Shown: in pieces, positions 56,791 through 64,000 of the stretch
How positions within the stretch are numbered: the stretch's first letter is position 1
How the letters are laid out: the number at the start of each line of letters is the position of its first letter
Source of the DNA: Paracoccaceae bacterium
GTDB lineage: Bacteria > Pseudomonadota > Alphaproteobacteria > Rhodobacterales > Rhodobacteraceae
Assembly: GCA_958296035.1 (NCBI GenBank)
Contig: OY282431.1
Location: 1,429,001 to 1,493,000, forward strand
Direction: 5' to 3'
DNA length: 64,000 bases
The notes under the pieces: model-generated
Databases searched by the model: none
What the model saw: the letters and a program-made list of their open reading frames with translations, nothing else
Told to the model about the DNA's origin: nothing
Made by a program: the position numbers and the translations under genes

Positions 56791-57456
56791 CTAATTTGCT
56801 TTCAGAGCCTGAATAAAGCTTGTAGTCATGTGATCTCGCATACTTTTTGATGCAGCAGCCGAATCTTCAGAAAAGATATCATTTATCAGGGCCTGGTGGC
56901 TACGCGCCGACAACAGCAAGCTCTCAGGTCCATCGAATTTCTTGGCACGGAATGGCCCGGTTCGTTGCCGGAATTCCGAGGCAATTTCTCTCAGGTACGG
57001 GTTGCCAGTTGCTCTGTAGATCGCCATATGGAATGCTTCGTTGGCGCGGAGATATGCTGTGCGGTCACCTGCTTCAGCTGCCTTTACGCACTCGGCTTGC
57101 GCCGCCTCGATTTCGGTCCGGGACAATAAACCGAGCCTTTGTGCAACAACACGTGCGCAGGCGGCCTCGATTTCATGCATGGCCTCGAAAATAAGGCTGA
57201 GTTCTTCGCGTGTATATTGGGCAACAAAAACCCCGCGTCTTTCCCCTTGAACAAGAATGCCCTGCGCTGTCAGGCGCGATAGCGCTTCCCGAACAGGTGT
57301 GCGCGAGACCCCGAAACGATGTGCCAGACCAATTTCTTCAAGTCTTTGTCCGGGGCGCAATTCACCCGCGCTGATTTCCTCCAGCAGCGCCTGTCCAATT
57401 CTCTGCGCCGCTGAAATCCTGTTATGGCCAGTACTTGATACGCTAGATCTTGGCAT
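56791..57456 (-). CDS. GntR-family transcriptional regulator, FCD subfamily
   Basis: The protein (221 residues from ATG 57456; a TTG at 57468 would add four) has a winged helix at about 15-75 (GQALLEEISAGELRPGQRLE, then LAHRFGVSRTPVREALSRLT) and an all-helical FCD ligand domain (EAMHEIEAACARVVAQRLG, NEAFHMAIYRATGNPYLREI). The metal- and acid-binding histidines of FCD proteins fit in AFHMAIY and the later SHQALINDI. It is divergent from the ABC operon starting at 57562 and probably controls it, with an organic acid or sugar acid as the signal. Confidence 0.92.
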   Translation of the reverse strand: MPRSSVSSTGHNRISAAQRIGQALLEEISAGELRPGQRLEEIGLAHRFGVSRTPVREALSRLTAQGILVQGERRGVFVAQYTREELSLIFEAMHEIEAACARVVAQRLGLLSRTEIEAAQAECVKAAEAGDRTAYLRANEAFHMAIYRATGNPYLREIASEFRQRTGPFRAKKFDGPESLLLSARSHQALINDIFSEDSAAASKSMRDHMTTSFIQALKAN

Positions 57457-57505
57457 ACGGGTCCGCAATTAGAATATGTAAGATTCCTTGAATAGGGTGT
57501 TTGCA

Positions 57506-57531
57506 TATACTGAATTGATTTTGTATACAAA
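57506..57531 (+). promoter_or_regulatory. Promoter -10 and GntR operator before the ABC operon
   Basis: A TATACT hexamer (57506-57511) resembles a -10 box; no good -35 is visible. Eight bases later is the perfect palindrome TTTGTATACAAA (57520-57531), identical to the one at 56731-56742. A repressor bound there would cover the transcription start of the operon. It is 30 bases before the first ATG. Confidence 0.6.
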
Positions 57532-57561
57532 CGGGGGATCACTTGGAGAAGCAGGCAATCA

Positions 57562-58647
57562 ATGCCCGAAATCAGGTTGGAAAAGCTTGTTAAGCGCTAT
57601 GGCGATGTGCAGGTTCTGCACGGAATAGATCTGGATATGGCCGAGAACGAATTCACTGTTCTGGTTGGTCCGTCCGGTTGCGGAAAATCCACTACATTAA
57701 GGATGGTTGCGGGGCTGGAATCCGTAACTGAAGGTGAGATCTTTATCGGAGGCAGTCCGGTAAGTCACCTTGACCCCAAGGACCGTGGTCTTGCCATGGT
57801 CTTTCAGGACTACGCACTTTACCCGCACATGGATGTGGCAAGAAATATTTCCTTTGCGCTGCGGCTTCAGAAACGGCCCAAGGAGGAAATTCAGGCCAAG
57901 GTCAGGGAGGTTGCGGAAATCGTCGGCTTGAGCGAATTCCTGCACCGAAAGCCAGGTGCCCTGTCCGGTGGACAGCGGCAACGGGTTGCCATGGCACGGG
58001 CGCTGGCCAAGGACAGCGACATTTTCCTGTTCGACGAGCCTCTCTCAAACCTTGATGCAAAGCTCAGGGGCCAGATGAGGGCGGAGTTGGCGATCATGAG
58101 GCAAAGTGTCCAAAAGAACATGATCTATGTTACCCACGACCAGATTGAGGCCATGACGCTCGCCGACCGGATTGTCGTGATGCATGGCGGGTATATTCAG
58201 CAGCAGGGTCCACCCGAGGAACTGTTCAAGCAACCAGCCAACAAGTTCGTGGCGGGATTTCTCGGCTCGCCACCCATGAACTTCATGGACGTTGACCTGC
58301 AGGAAGAAGGCGGCATAGTAGTCGCCAGGGGCGATGGTTTCGGTATCGCCATTCCGGCAGAAATATCAAATCAGATCGGCAAGAATTCCGGTAAGATAAC
58401 CCTGGGCATTCGGCCTTCCGACCTCAATTACGATCCGAACGCAGCCGAAGATCGGGCTCTGGACCTTCAGGTTATCGTTTCAGAATACATTGGCGCTCAA
58501 TCGGTCCTGTTGTGCTCCTGTGGCAGCACAAATGTAACAGTGGAGTTGAAGTCCGAAACTCCAATCGCGCTGGGTGAGACACTCAGATTTGCGGTTCGAA
58601 CCGAAGGTATTCACCTGTTTGACCGCGCAACAGAATCGGCACTCTAG
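57562..58647 (+). CDS. ABC transporter ATP-binding protein (UgpC/MalK family)
   Basis: This 361-residue ATPase has Walker A GPSGCGKST (about 36-44), Q-loop MVFQDYALYPHMDVARNISF, signature LSGGQRQRVAMARALA, Walker B IFLFDEPLSNLDAKL and H-loop YVTHDQIEAMTLADRI. The C-terminal TOBE domain (from about 240) includes GFLGSPPMNFMDVDL and LGIRPSDLNYDP, marking the carbohydrate-uptake CUT1 group. It energises the two permeases downstream. It is the first gene of the operon and the start is ATG 57562. Confidence 0.94.
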   Translation: MPEIRLEKLVKRYGDVQVLHGIDLDMAENEFTVLVGPSGCGKSTTLRMVAGLESVTEGEIFIGGSPVSHLDPKDRGLAMVFQDYALYPHMDVARNISFALRLQKRPKEEIQAKVREVAEIVGLSEFLHRKPGALSGGQRQRVAMARALAKDSDIFLFDEPLSNLDAKLRGQMRAELAIMRQSVQKNMIYVTHDQIEAMTLADRIVVMHGGYIQQQGPPEELFKQPANKFVAGFLGSPPMNFMDVDLQEEGGIVVARGDGFGIAIPAEISNQIGKNSGKITLGIRPSDLNYDPNAAEDRALDLQVIVSEYIGAQSVLLCSCGSTNVTVELKSETPIALGETLRFAVRTEGIHLFDRATESAL

Positions 58648-58683
58648 TGCCAAGCAATGCAGCAAGACAAGGGAGACAATTTG

Positions 58684-60012
58684 ATGCTGAAAGCTTTGAA
58701 ATGGGCCATAACTGGTGCGGTGTCAGCTGTTATGCTGATGACGGCGGCGCTGGCCGGTCCGTATGACGAGTACGTCGGCGAGACGCTGTACGTTAATTTT
58801 CCGGCTCATCCGCATTTTGATGCTGTTATGAGGATCTTGCCCGAGTTCACCAAGGAGACCGGCATCGAGGTCGAAGTCGACCAGTTGCCGTACCTGAAAA
58901 TGCGTGAGCGTCAGACGCTCGAACTTGGTCAGGACGAGGGAGATTATGATCTGGTCGCCTATGTGGTCTTCTCGAAAGCTGACTATGTATTTGCAGATCA
59001 ACTGGAAAACCTGGCTCGGTACTTCATGAATCCCATGCTTTCCGATCCGGCCTACGATCCAGACGATCTGATTGATGGATATGTGTACAACATTGGCTTT
59101 GCCGGTGGCAACAAGGGCTACCTAGAAGGCAAGACCGGCTCTCTGTTCGGGATTCCGTATGGATCAGAAACGTCCGTGCTAGGCTACCGCATGGACATTT
59201 TCGAAAAGCATGGGCTGAAGGTTCCGGAAACCTATGACGAATTGCTTGAAACTGCCTGCAAGATTCCTGAACTCGAACCCGGAATGGGTGGTCTCAGTTC
59301 GCGTGCGGCTTCAGGTCACCATGCAAGTCATGCCTTCCTGCTGCATCTTGCTCCGCTTGGCGGCCGTGTTTTCGACGACCAGTGGAACCCGATCGTAAAC
59401 AACGAGCAGGGTGTTGCTGCAGCCAACGCTCTGAAAACCATCGTGGATTGCGGTCCTGAAGGTGCGTCGTCCTTCGGCTTCGGCGAAGCACTTGGTTCGT
59501 TCCTGAATGGCGATACAGCCATGTTCCTCGACACAACCGTGGTCGCAGGCCAGATCAATGATCCGTCAAAGTCAAAGGTCGTTGGCAAGGTCGGATGGGC
59601 AATGCATCCGATGGGCGTGCGCCGCGGATCGCAGACTGGCGGCTTTGGCATTGGTATCCCAAGGAACGCAGCGCACAAGGAATCGGCGTTCCTGTTGATG
59701 CAGTGGCTTACCTCCAAGAAGGGCGACAAACTCGTTGCGCTGGCCGGTGGCAATCCCTCAAGATTCTCGACCCACGACGACGCGGATGTGAACGCGAAAT
59801 TTCCGCACATGGCAACTTTCGGTGAAGCGCTGAAGCATGCCGACCCGGACTGGCGTCCGATTATCCCGGTGTGGGGTAAGATCAACGCCGACCTTGGCAC
59901 AACGCTTTCCAAGGTGCTGACCGAGGACCTGGACATTCAGACTGCACTTGACGGAGTAGCTGAGCGCACCAGGGCAATCATGGAAGACGCCGGCTACTAT
60001 ACCTGGCAATAG
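58684..60012 (+). CDS. ABC transporter substrate-binding protein, family 1 (sugar type)
   Basis: The 442-residue protein starts MLKALKWAITGAVSAVMLMT with a signal peptide ending near ALAG (about residue 23). The mature part begins GETLYVNFPAHPHFDAVMRI and has the family 1 fold (ILPEFTKETGIEVEVDQLPY, then YGSETSVLGYRMDIFEKHGL and MQWLTSKKGDKLVALAGGNP). It delivers a sugar or related compound; the ligand is unknown. The ATG is preceded by AAGGGAGA and an in-frame TTG. A stable hairpin follows the gene. Confidence 0.9.
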   Translation: MLKALKWAITGAVSAVMLMTAALAGPYDEYVGETLYVNFPAHPHFDAVMRILPEFTKETGIEVEVDQLPYLKMRERQTLELGQDEGDYDLVAYVVFSKADYVFADQLENLARYFMNPMLSDPAYDPDDLIDGYVYNIGFAGGNKGYLEGKTGSLFGIPYGSETSVLGYRMDIFEKHGLKVPETYDELLETACKIPELEPGMGGLSSRAASGHHASHAFLLHLAPLGGRVFDDQWNPIVNNEQGVAAANALKTIVDCGPEGASSFGFGEALGSFLNGDTAMFLDTTVVAGQINDPSKSKVVGKVGWAMHPMGVRRGSQTGGFGIGIPRNAAHKESAFLLMQWLTSKKGDKLVALAGGNPSRFSTHDDADVNAKFPHMATFGEALKHADPDWRPIIPVWGKINADLGTTLSKVLTEDLDIQTALDGVAERTRAIMEDAGYYTWQ

Positions 60013-60025
60013 AACCTCGACTGCC

Positions 60026-60047
60026 AGGCCCGGGGTCTCCCGGGCCT
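60026..60047 (+). promoter_or_regulatory. Intercistronic hairpin after the binding protein gene
   Basis: AGGCCCGGG-GTCT-CCCGGGCCT is a perfect 9-bp stem with a 4-base loop, 14 bases beyond the stop and 23 bases before the permease start. It has no T-tail. Such hairpins often protect the binding-protein mRNA or partly stop transcription, raising binding protein over permease. Confidence 0.7.
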
Positions 60048-60069
60048 CGCTGCCCAAGCGGAGGAACAC

Positions 60070-60981
60070 GTGAAAGCCCACTTTCTAAATCGGGTCACAC
60101 CATATGCATTCTTGGCCCCGGCAGGGGTAATAATGGTAATCGCGCTGCTCTATCCGCTCGGGTACATGATCTATGGTTCATTTCGTGACTGGGACCCGAG
60201 CCAGAATATTTCGGAAACGGAGTTTGTCGGGATCAAGAATTACATCACCCTGTTCTTCGATCCGGCTTTCCATGAAAGCCTCAGCGTAACACTGATATTT
60301 GCGGGTTCCGTTGTCATTGCAGAAATGGCAATCGGCGTTGGACTGGCCCTACTGCTTGACCGCAATCTTCGCGGCATGTCAATTCTCCGAACCCTCTTCA
60401 TTCTGCCAATGATGATCGCTCCAGTCGTGGTCGGCCTGATGTGGAGGTACATGTACCACCCGACCGTTGGCACCTTCAATCGGACACTTAAGTCCATGGG
60501 GCTGCAAGGCGTCGACTGGCTAGGTCAGAATGCTCTCCTCAGCGTGATTATTGCCGATATCTGGCAGTGGACTCCTTTTATATTCATTCTTGCACTCGCA
60601 GCGTTGCAGTCCTTGCCCCGTTCAGCACTTGAGGCTGCGCGCATTGACGGTGCCACACCCTGGCAACAGATCTGGTACATCAAGCTGCCGTTAATGATGC
60701 CGGTCCTGGTAGTGACCGGACTTCTTCGCTTGATTGATGCGTTCAAGGTTCTGGAAGTAATTCTCGTGATGACCGAAGGAGGTCCTGGCTTGTCAACCGA
60801 GATCGTTGCCTTGCGCATTTCCCGAACCGCCACCGAGTTTCGTGAACTCGGAACCGCGGCAGCTATGTCAAATTATCTGCTTATTCTTCTTTTGATCCTG
60901 ACGCTTGCAATGCTTGCGTTTACCCGCATCCAAGAAGCACGGACCGCACGTTTGGCCCGGCAGGTCCAGGAAGAGAGCTGA
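60070..60981 (+). CDS. Sugar ABC transporter permease (UgpA/MalF family)
   Basis: This 303-residue permease has six membrane segments, the first at about 10-30 (FLAPAGVIMVIALLYPLGYM). The ATPase-contact loop reads LPRSALEAARIDGATPWQQI, the classic EAA motif of the MalF/UgpA group. Other family blocks are RTLFILPMMIAPVVVGLMWR and VILVMTEGGPGLSTEIVA. The C-terminus is short. The start is GTG 60070 after GGAGGAA. It pairs with the next permease. Confidence 0.93.
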   Translation: MKAHFLNRVTPYAFLAPAGVIMVIALLYPLGYMIYGSFRDWDPSQNISETEFVGIKNYITLFFDPAFHESLSVTLIFAGSVVIAEMAIGVGLALLLDRNLRGMSILRTLFILPMMIAPVVVGLMWRYMYHPTVGTFNRTLKSMGLQGVDWLGQNALLSVIIADIWQWTPFIFILALAALQSLPRSALEAARIDGATPWQQIWYIKLPLMMPVLVVTGLLRLIDAFKVLEVILVMTEGGPGLSTEIVALRISRTATEFRELGTAAAMSNYLLILLLILTLAMLAFTRIQEARTARLARQVQEES

Positions 60982-60985
60982 TACC

Positions 60986-61915
60986 ATGCAAAAAGAGCGC
61001 CAACATCCGGCATTCTACGCCCTTCTCTTTGCCTTGATCTTTATGTCGGTCGGGCCAATTTTCCTGATGTTCGTCAACTCGTTCAAGCTGGATGTGGACA
61101 TCATCGGTGGCACCACCGGTCTCTTGTTCCTGCCTACCATCTCAAACTACGAAACCGCCCTTTGCGACATTCTTTGGTACGAGCCTGATCATCTGGACTT
61201 CTGCAGTCTCAAATTTGGTGGTGCTTTCATCAATTCCCTGATTATTGCCCTTATCTCGACGCTGTTGACGCTCATAATCGGCTGCATGGCTGCCTATGCG
61301 CTGGTCCGATTTCGCTTCATGGGCAGGGACTCAGCTTCACTAACAACGCTAATGGTGCGTATGGTACCGCCGGCCGTACTGTTGGTACCGGTATTCGGCC
61401 TCTGGAACAACGAATTCTGCATCGGCAAGGAGACCTGGGTAGGCTCATTTATCCGTGATACGCTGGGCGGTCGTGGAGATGTCTGCCTGGCGGGCACACA
61501 CTCCGGAATTATCTTGATCTACATTGCGATGAATTTGCCATTCGTAATCTGGATTCTGCAGAGCTTTATTGTTCAGGTGCCTCGCTCATTGGAAGAGGCG
61601 GCAAAGGTAGACGGTGCAGGTCCGTTTCAGGTGTTTTTTCAGATCGTTGTACCTCTAATCCAGCCCGGCCTTGCAGCGGCCGCGATCTTTACTTTCCGGA
61701 TCGCGTGGAACGAATACCTGCTGGCGTCAGCACTTTCAGACAGGAACACGAAAACCGTGCCGATCCTGATCGTAAACAACATGTCTGAATTCAACGTTGA
61801 GTGGGGTGTGATCATGGCCACCGGCATGTTGCTGGCTATTCCGCCCATAATCTTCACACTTTTTGCATCTCGCCAGATCATTACCGGCATGACAGCTGGA
61901 GCGGTAAAGGGTTAA
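60986..61915 (+). CDS. Sugar ABC transporter permease (UgpE/MalG family)
   Basis: This 309-residue permease is the MalG-type partner, with six membrane segments. The EAA loop is in VPRSLEEAAKVDGAGPFQVF. The segment between the first and second helices is longer than usual, with two extra cysteine-containing stretches (about residues 50-75: ALCDILWYEPDHLDFCSLKF; and 135-165: FCIGKETWVGSFIRDTLGGR). The end (ASRQIITGMTAGAVKG) is typical for the group. ATG 60986 follows the previous stop by four bases; the frame is open further upstream inside the preceding gene. The operon ends here. Confidence 0.92.
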   Translation: MQKERQHPAFYALLFALIFMSVGPIFLMFVNSFKLDVDIIGGTTGLLFLPTISNYETALCDILWYEPDHLDFCSLKFGGAFINSLIIALISTLLTLIIGCMAAYALVRFRFMGRDSASLTTLMVRMVPPAVLLVPVFGLWNNEFCIGKETWVGSFIRDTLGGRGDVCLAGTHSGIILIYIAMNLPFVIWILQSFIVQVPRSLEEAAKVDGAGPFQVFFQIVVPLIQPGLAAAAIFTFRIAWNEYLLASALSDRNTKTVPILIVNNMSEFNVEWGVIMATGMLLAIPPIIFTLFASRQIITGMTAGAVKG

Positions 61916-62632
61916 CCTCGGCAAGGACGAGCGTACCCCGCGCCTATCTGTGCATTGTCAAATCTGCTGTTGCGGAACGCCTGTCGAGGCGCCTGTGGCC
62001 CGCGCTGGACTTCCCGCCGGCGCGCGGAAACGAAGTGCCATCGGCACCCGGGAATTGTTGCATTCCTTGAGCCATCCAGACGGTCCGCTCAGTGCGGACG
62101 TCGATCGGTTTGTCAGGTACAGAGTGTTGGCAAGCACGGCTGAGTGCAATTCTGTGCAGGAAGCTACACCCGGATCAGGGATCCTGCCCTGGAGATCACT
62201 ATTTGCAGGTCTTGCGGTTCTGGAACCCTGGTCACTGCTTTATTCCTCAGAAGTGTCAGATACCCGATGGCGCCAAGGTTCGCCGGTCAGGCAGGCGAGC
62301 AACGCCTAGGCACCATCCAACCGAGTTCTCGGGCAAGCGCCTCTCTGGCTATCATGACCTCACACGGTGGCGAGGCGTGGCTGGGCCAGGCAGGACCGTG
62401 TTGACGTGACGAATGGCCCCCTGCCGCCAAGAGTGGTTTCCAGATCATTGCTACGCTGCTCGACCTGTCGCTGCGGCCTGGTCTTGTCAGGCAGCTGTTC
62501 CTTCTCCGGCTATTGTCAGGCCGTTGCCCCAGCACGGCGGCGACAAGTGAAGCCATCGTCCACAGTCCGGTTTGTTGACCAGTAAAAGTGTTCTGAGGCC
62601 CGATACTGTTTGGCCACCGCATAGCTCCTGGT
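61916..62632. other. Gene-poor interval between the ABC operon and glnD
   Basis: About 700 bases in which I see no gene, RNA or clear terminator. Several frames are open for 60-130 codons but without motifs, and the composition is biased towards Arg and Pro. Confidence 0.45.
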
Positions 62633-64000
62633 TCATGCCACTGCCTTTCCTGCATGACCCTGTTCAATCGCTTCTCGCAACTTTGTTTCAATCATTTTCT
62701 GGCGAGTTTCCGACAAGATCTTCAAGCCAGATCGATCCTTCACATAGAACACATCCACGGCCTGGGATCCGTAGGTGGCAATAACAGCATTCACTATCCC
62801 CACATGAGCCTGCAAAAGAGCATTTGCTAGACCGTAGACTAGTCCGGAGCGGTCCCGAGTATCCACTTCGATAATGGTGTAAAACTCTGAACCCTCGTTA
62901 TCGAAAGTGATTTCTGTAGGTACCTCGAATAGGGTCGGTGCCTTTCTTGCCAGACGGTTGGACCTCAAGGGAATGGGTTTGCTGAGCTTTTGCTCCAACA
63001 GGTCGGGATTGGAAATGTGCTCCCTGACGCCGTCCTGAATTCGGTCCATGCGCGTTTCTTCATACAGTTTCCCGGAAACATCCTGCAGCCAAAACACCGC
63101 TGTCAAGAATCCATCCCTGGTGGTGTAGTACTTTGCGTCAACGATATTGGCGTTGACAAGGACCATCAGCCCTGCCAGTTCGGCAAACATCTTTCGCGAC
63201 TCACGCATGGCAATGCAAACCTGATTGGCATCTCGTGGGGTATCAAGAAGGAAAGTCACCCGGCCCGGACTATCGCCAATTGTTTCAAGCATTTCGGCAA
63301 ATGCCTTGTGAGTCGTTGTTGACAGGCTTCGCCAATAGGCTGCAGGGTGTCGCTCATACTCTCGTTGTATCTTGTCTGCGGACCAGCCGACCATCTGATT
63401 GGCAAACCGGGCCTTGGCTTCATCGGCGCCAAGTTGAACTTCCAGACTTGAGAGTCCCTCGGTGAGTGCGGCATGTGTCAGACGGTACAGGTCACGGATC
63501 ATCTGTGCCTTCCAGTTGTTCCAGACATTGGGGCCTACTCCCATGATGTCACAAACGGTCAGCACTGTCAGGAGTTTGAGCCTTGTTCGGTTTTCAACAA
63601 GGGTCGCAAAATCCTTGATTGTCTTGGGATCCTGCACATCTCGCTTTTGTGCTGCATCTGACAATTGGAGATGGTGGCGAATCAGCCATACCACCAGTTC
63701 TGTCTCATGCTCATCCAGTCCCAGGCGAGGTCCGAGACGGGCCGCAATTTCGGAACCAACGATCGAGTGGTCGGCCCTTCTGCCCTTGCCAATGTCATGC
63801 ATCAGCAGAGCGGCATAGATTACCCGCCTATTGATACCTTGCTTGACGATGCTTGATACCAGAGGAAGATCTTCCTTGGCTTCGCCGCGTTCCAGCTTGG
63901 CCAGCACGGCTATACTCTGGATGGTATGTTCGTCGACGGTATAGTGGTGGTAATTGTTGTACTGCATCATGGCAACGATATCCCCGAACTCGGGAATAAA
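62633..64000 (-). CDS. glnD: PII uridylyltransferase GlnD, C-terminal part (runs off the right edge)
   Basis: The frame is open from the right edge to the stop at 62633, about 455 codons, and lacks the N-terminal nucleotidyltransferase domain, which lies beyond the window. Visible are the end of the central domain (FGDIVAMMQYNNYHHYTVDE), the HD domain (YAALLMHDIGKGRRADHSIV) and two C-terminal ACT domains, starting near RVTFLLDTPRDANQVCIAMR and TIIEVDTRDRSGLVYGLANA. GlnD modifies PII proteins by adding or removing UMP in response to glutamine and so controls nitrogen assimilation. The catalytic HD residues (HDIGKG) are intact. Confidence 0.95.
   Translation of the reverse strand, partial: FIPEFGDIVAMMQYNNYHHYTVDEHTIQSIAVLAKLERGEAKEDLPLVSSIVKQGINRRVIYAALLMHDIGKGRRADHSIVGSEIAARLGPRLGLDEHETELVVWLIRHHLQLSDAAQKRDVQDPKTIKDFATLVENRTRLKLLTVLTVCDIMGVGPNVWNNWKAQMIRDLYRLTHAALTEGLSSLEVQLGADEAKARFANQMVGWSADKIQREYERHPAAYWRSLSTTTHKAFAEMLETIGDSPGRVTFLLDTPRDANQVCIAMRESRKMFAELAGLMVLVNANIVDAKYYTTRDGFLTAVFWLQDVSGKLYEETRMDRIQDGVREHISNPDLLEQKLSKPIPLRSNRLARKAPTLFEVPTEITFDNEGSEFYTIIEVDTRDRSGLVYGLANALLQAHVGIVNAVIATYGSQAVDVFYVKDRSGLKILSETRQKMIETKLREAIEQGHAGKAVA

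Noticed and set aside
1-64000. tRNA, rRNA and CRISPR arrays
   Set aside because: No tRNA-like T-loop with matching acceptor stem, no rRNA sequence and no regularly spaced direct repeats of CRISPR type were seen; the three repeats at 28868-29104 have no spacer regularity of that kind.

Overview
The window reads as a piece of an alphaproteobacterial chromosome. The prephenate dehydratase has the Lys-Leu-Glu-Ser-Tyr form of the ACT motif, a membrane-anchored CycM-type cytochrome c lies beside it, dnaX and recR are followed by hemF, and solute uptake genes of the ABC, TRAP, TTT and BCCT classes are unusually dense. These are the features of a heterotroph that scavenges organic acids, peptides and osmolytes. 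The window also holds many broken genes, transposase scraps and about 11 kb with no recognisable gene, which suggests a genome under relaxed selection. The species cannot be named from the sequence.

Layout. 1-3.9 kb: the end of an NMT1-type binding protein gene, nudC, pheA and cycM. 4.2-7.0 kb: a complete sugar ABC operon (ATPase, permease, binding protein) in which all three genes are broken. 7.5-13.2 kb: an intact yejABEF peptide transporter, followed by an FNR-like regulator and an ankyrin-repeat protein. 16.7-18.6 kb: TRAP membrane subunits with no intact binding protein beside them. 19.5-20.2 kb: an IS5-type transposase remnant. 21.4-24.7 kb: an unusual trio of periplasmic binding protein, BCCT transporter and Hsp20, closed by a strong terminator. 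26.0-28.3 kb: an intact IS21-family element with matched ends and a 5-bp target duplication. 28.9-31.9 kb: a large serine recombinase module with a DUF5372-type partner and a 57-residue overlapping reading frame.

32.5-38.9 kb: a seven-gene minus-strand operon that couples an NMT1/SsuA-type ABC importer to a flavoprotein, a class III CoA-transferase, an enoyl-CoA hydratase-like enzyme and a seven-iron ferredoxin. It looks like an uptake and CoA-dependent catabolic pathway for an unidentified acid. 40.4-41.5 kb: an orphan TRAP binding protein. 42.8-48.5 kb: housekeeping genes dnaX, recR, hemF, hemE and hemC. 48.5-53.2 kb: a minus-strand TTT transporter (tctCBA) joined to an AtuA-like DUF1446 protein and a DUF4387 protein. 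53.4-56.2 kb: transposase and recombinase debris around a Blh-type persulfide dioxygenase. 56.7-61.9 kb: a GntR/FCD regulator divergent from a four-gene sugar-type ABC operon, with two identical 12-bp palindromes. 62.6-64.0 kb: the C-terminal part of glnD.

The best candidates for undescribed biology are the seven-gene CoA/ferredoxin operon, the TTT-DUF1446-DUF4387 cassette, the binding protein-BCCT-Hsp20 trio and the three-frame recombinase module. All functional assignments come from motifs and gene context read by eye; no database search was run.
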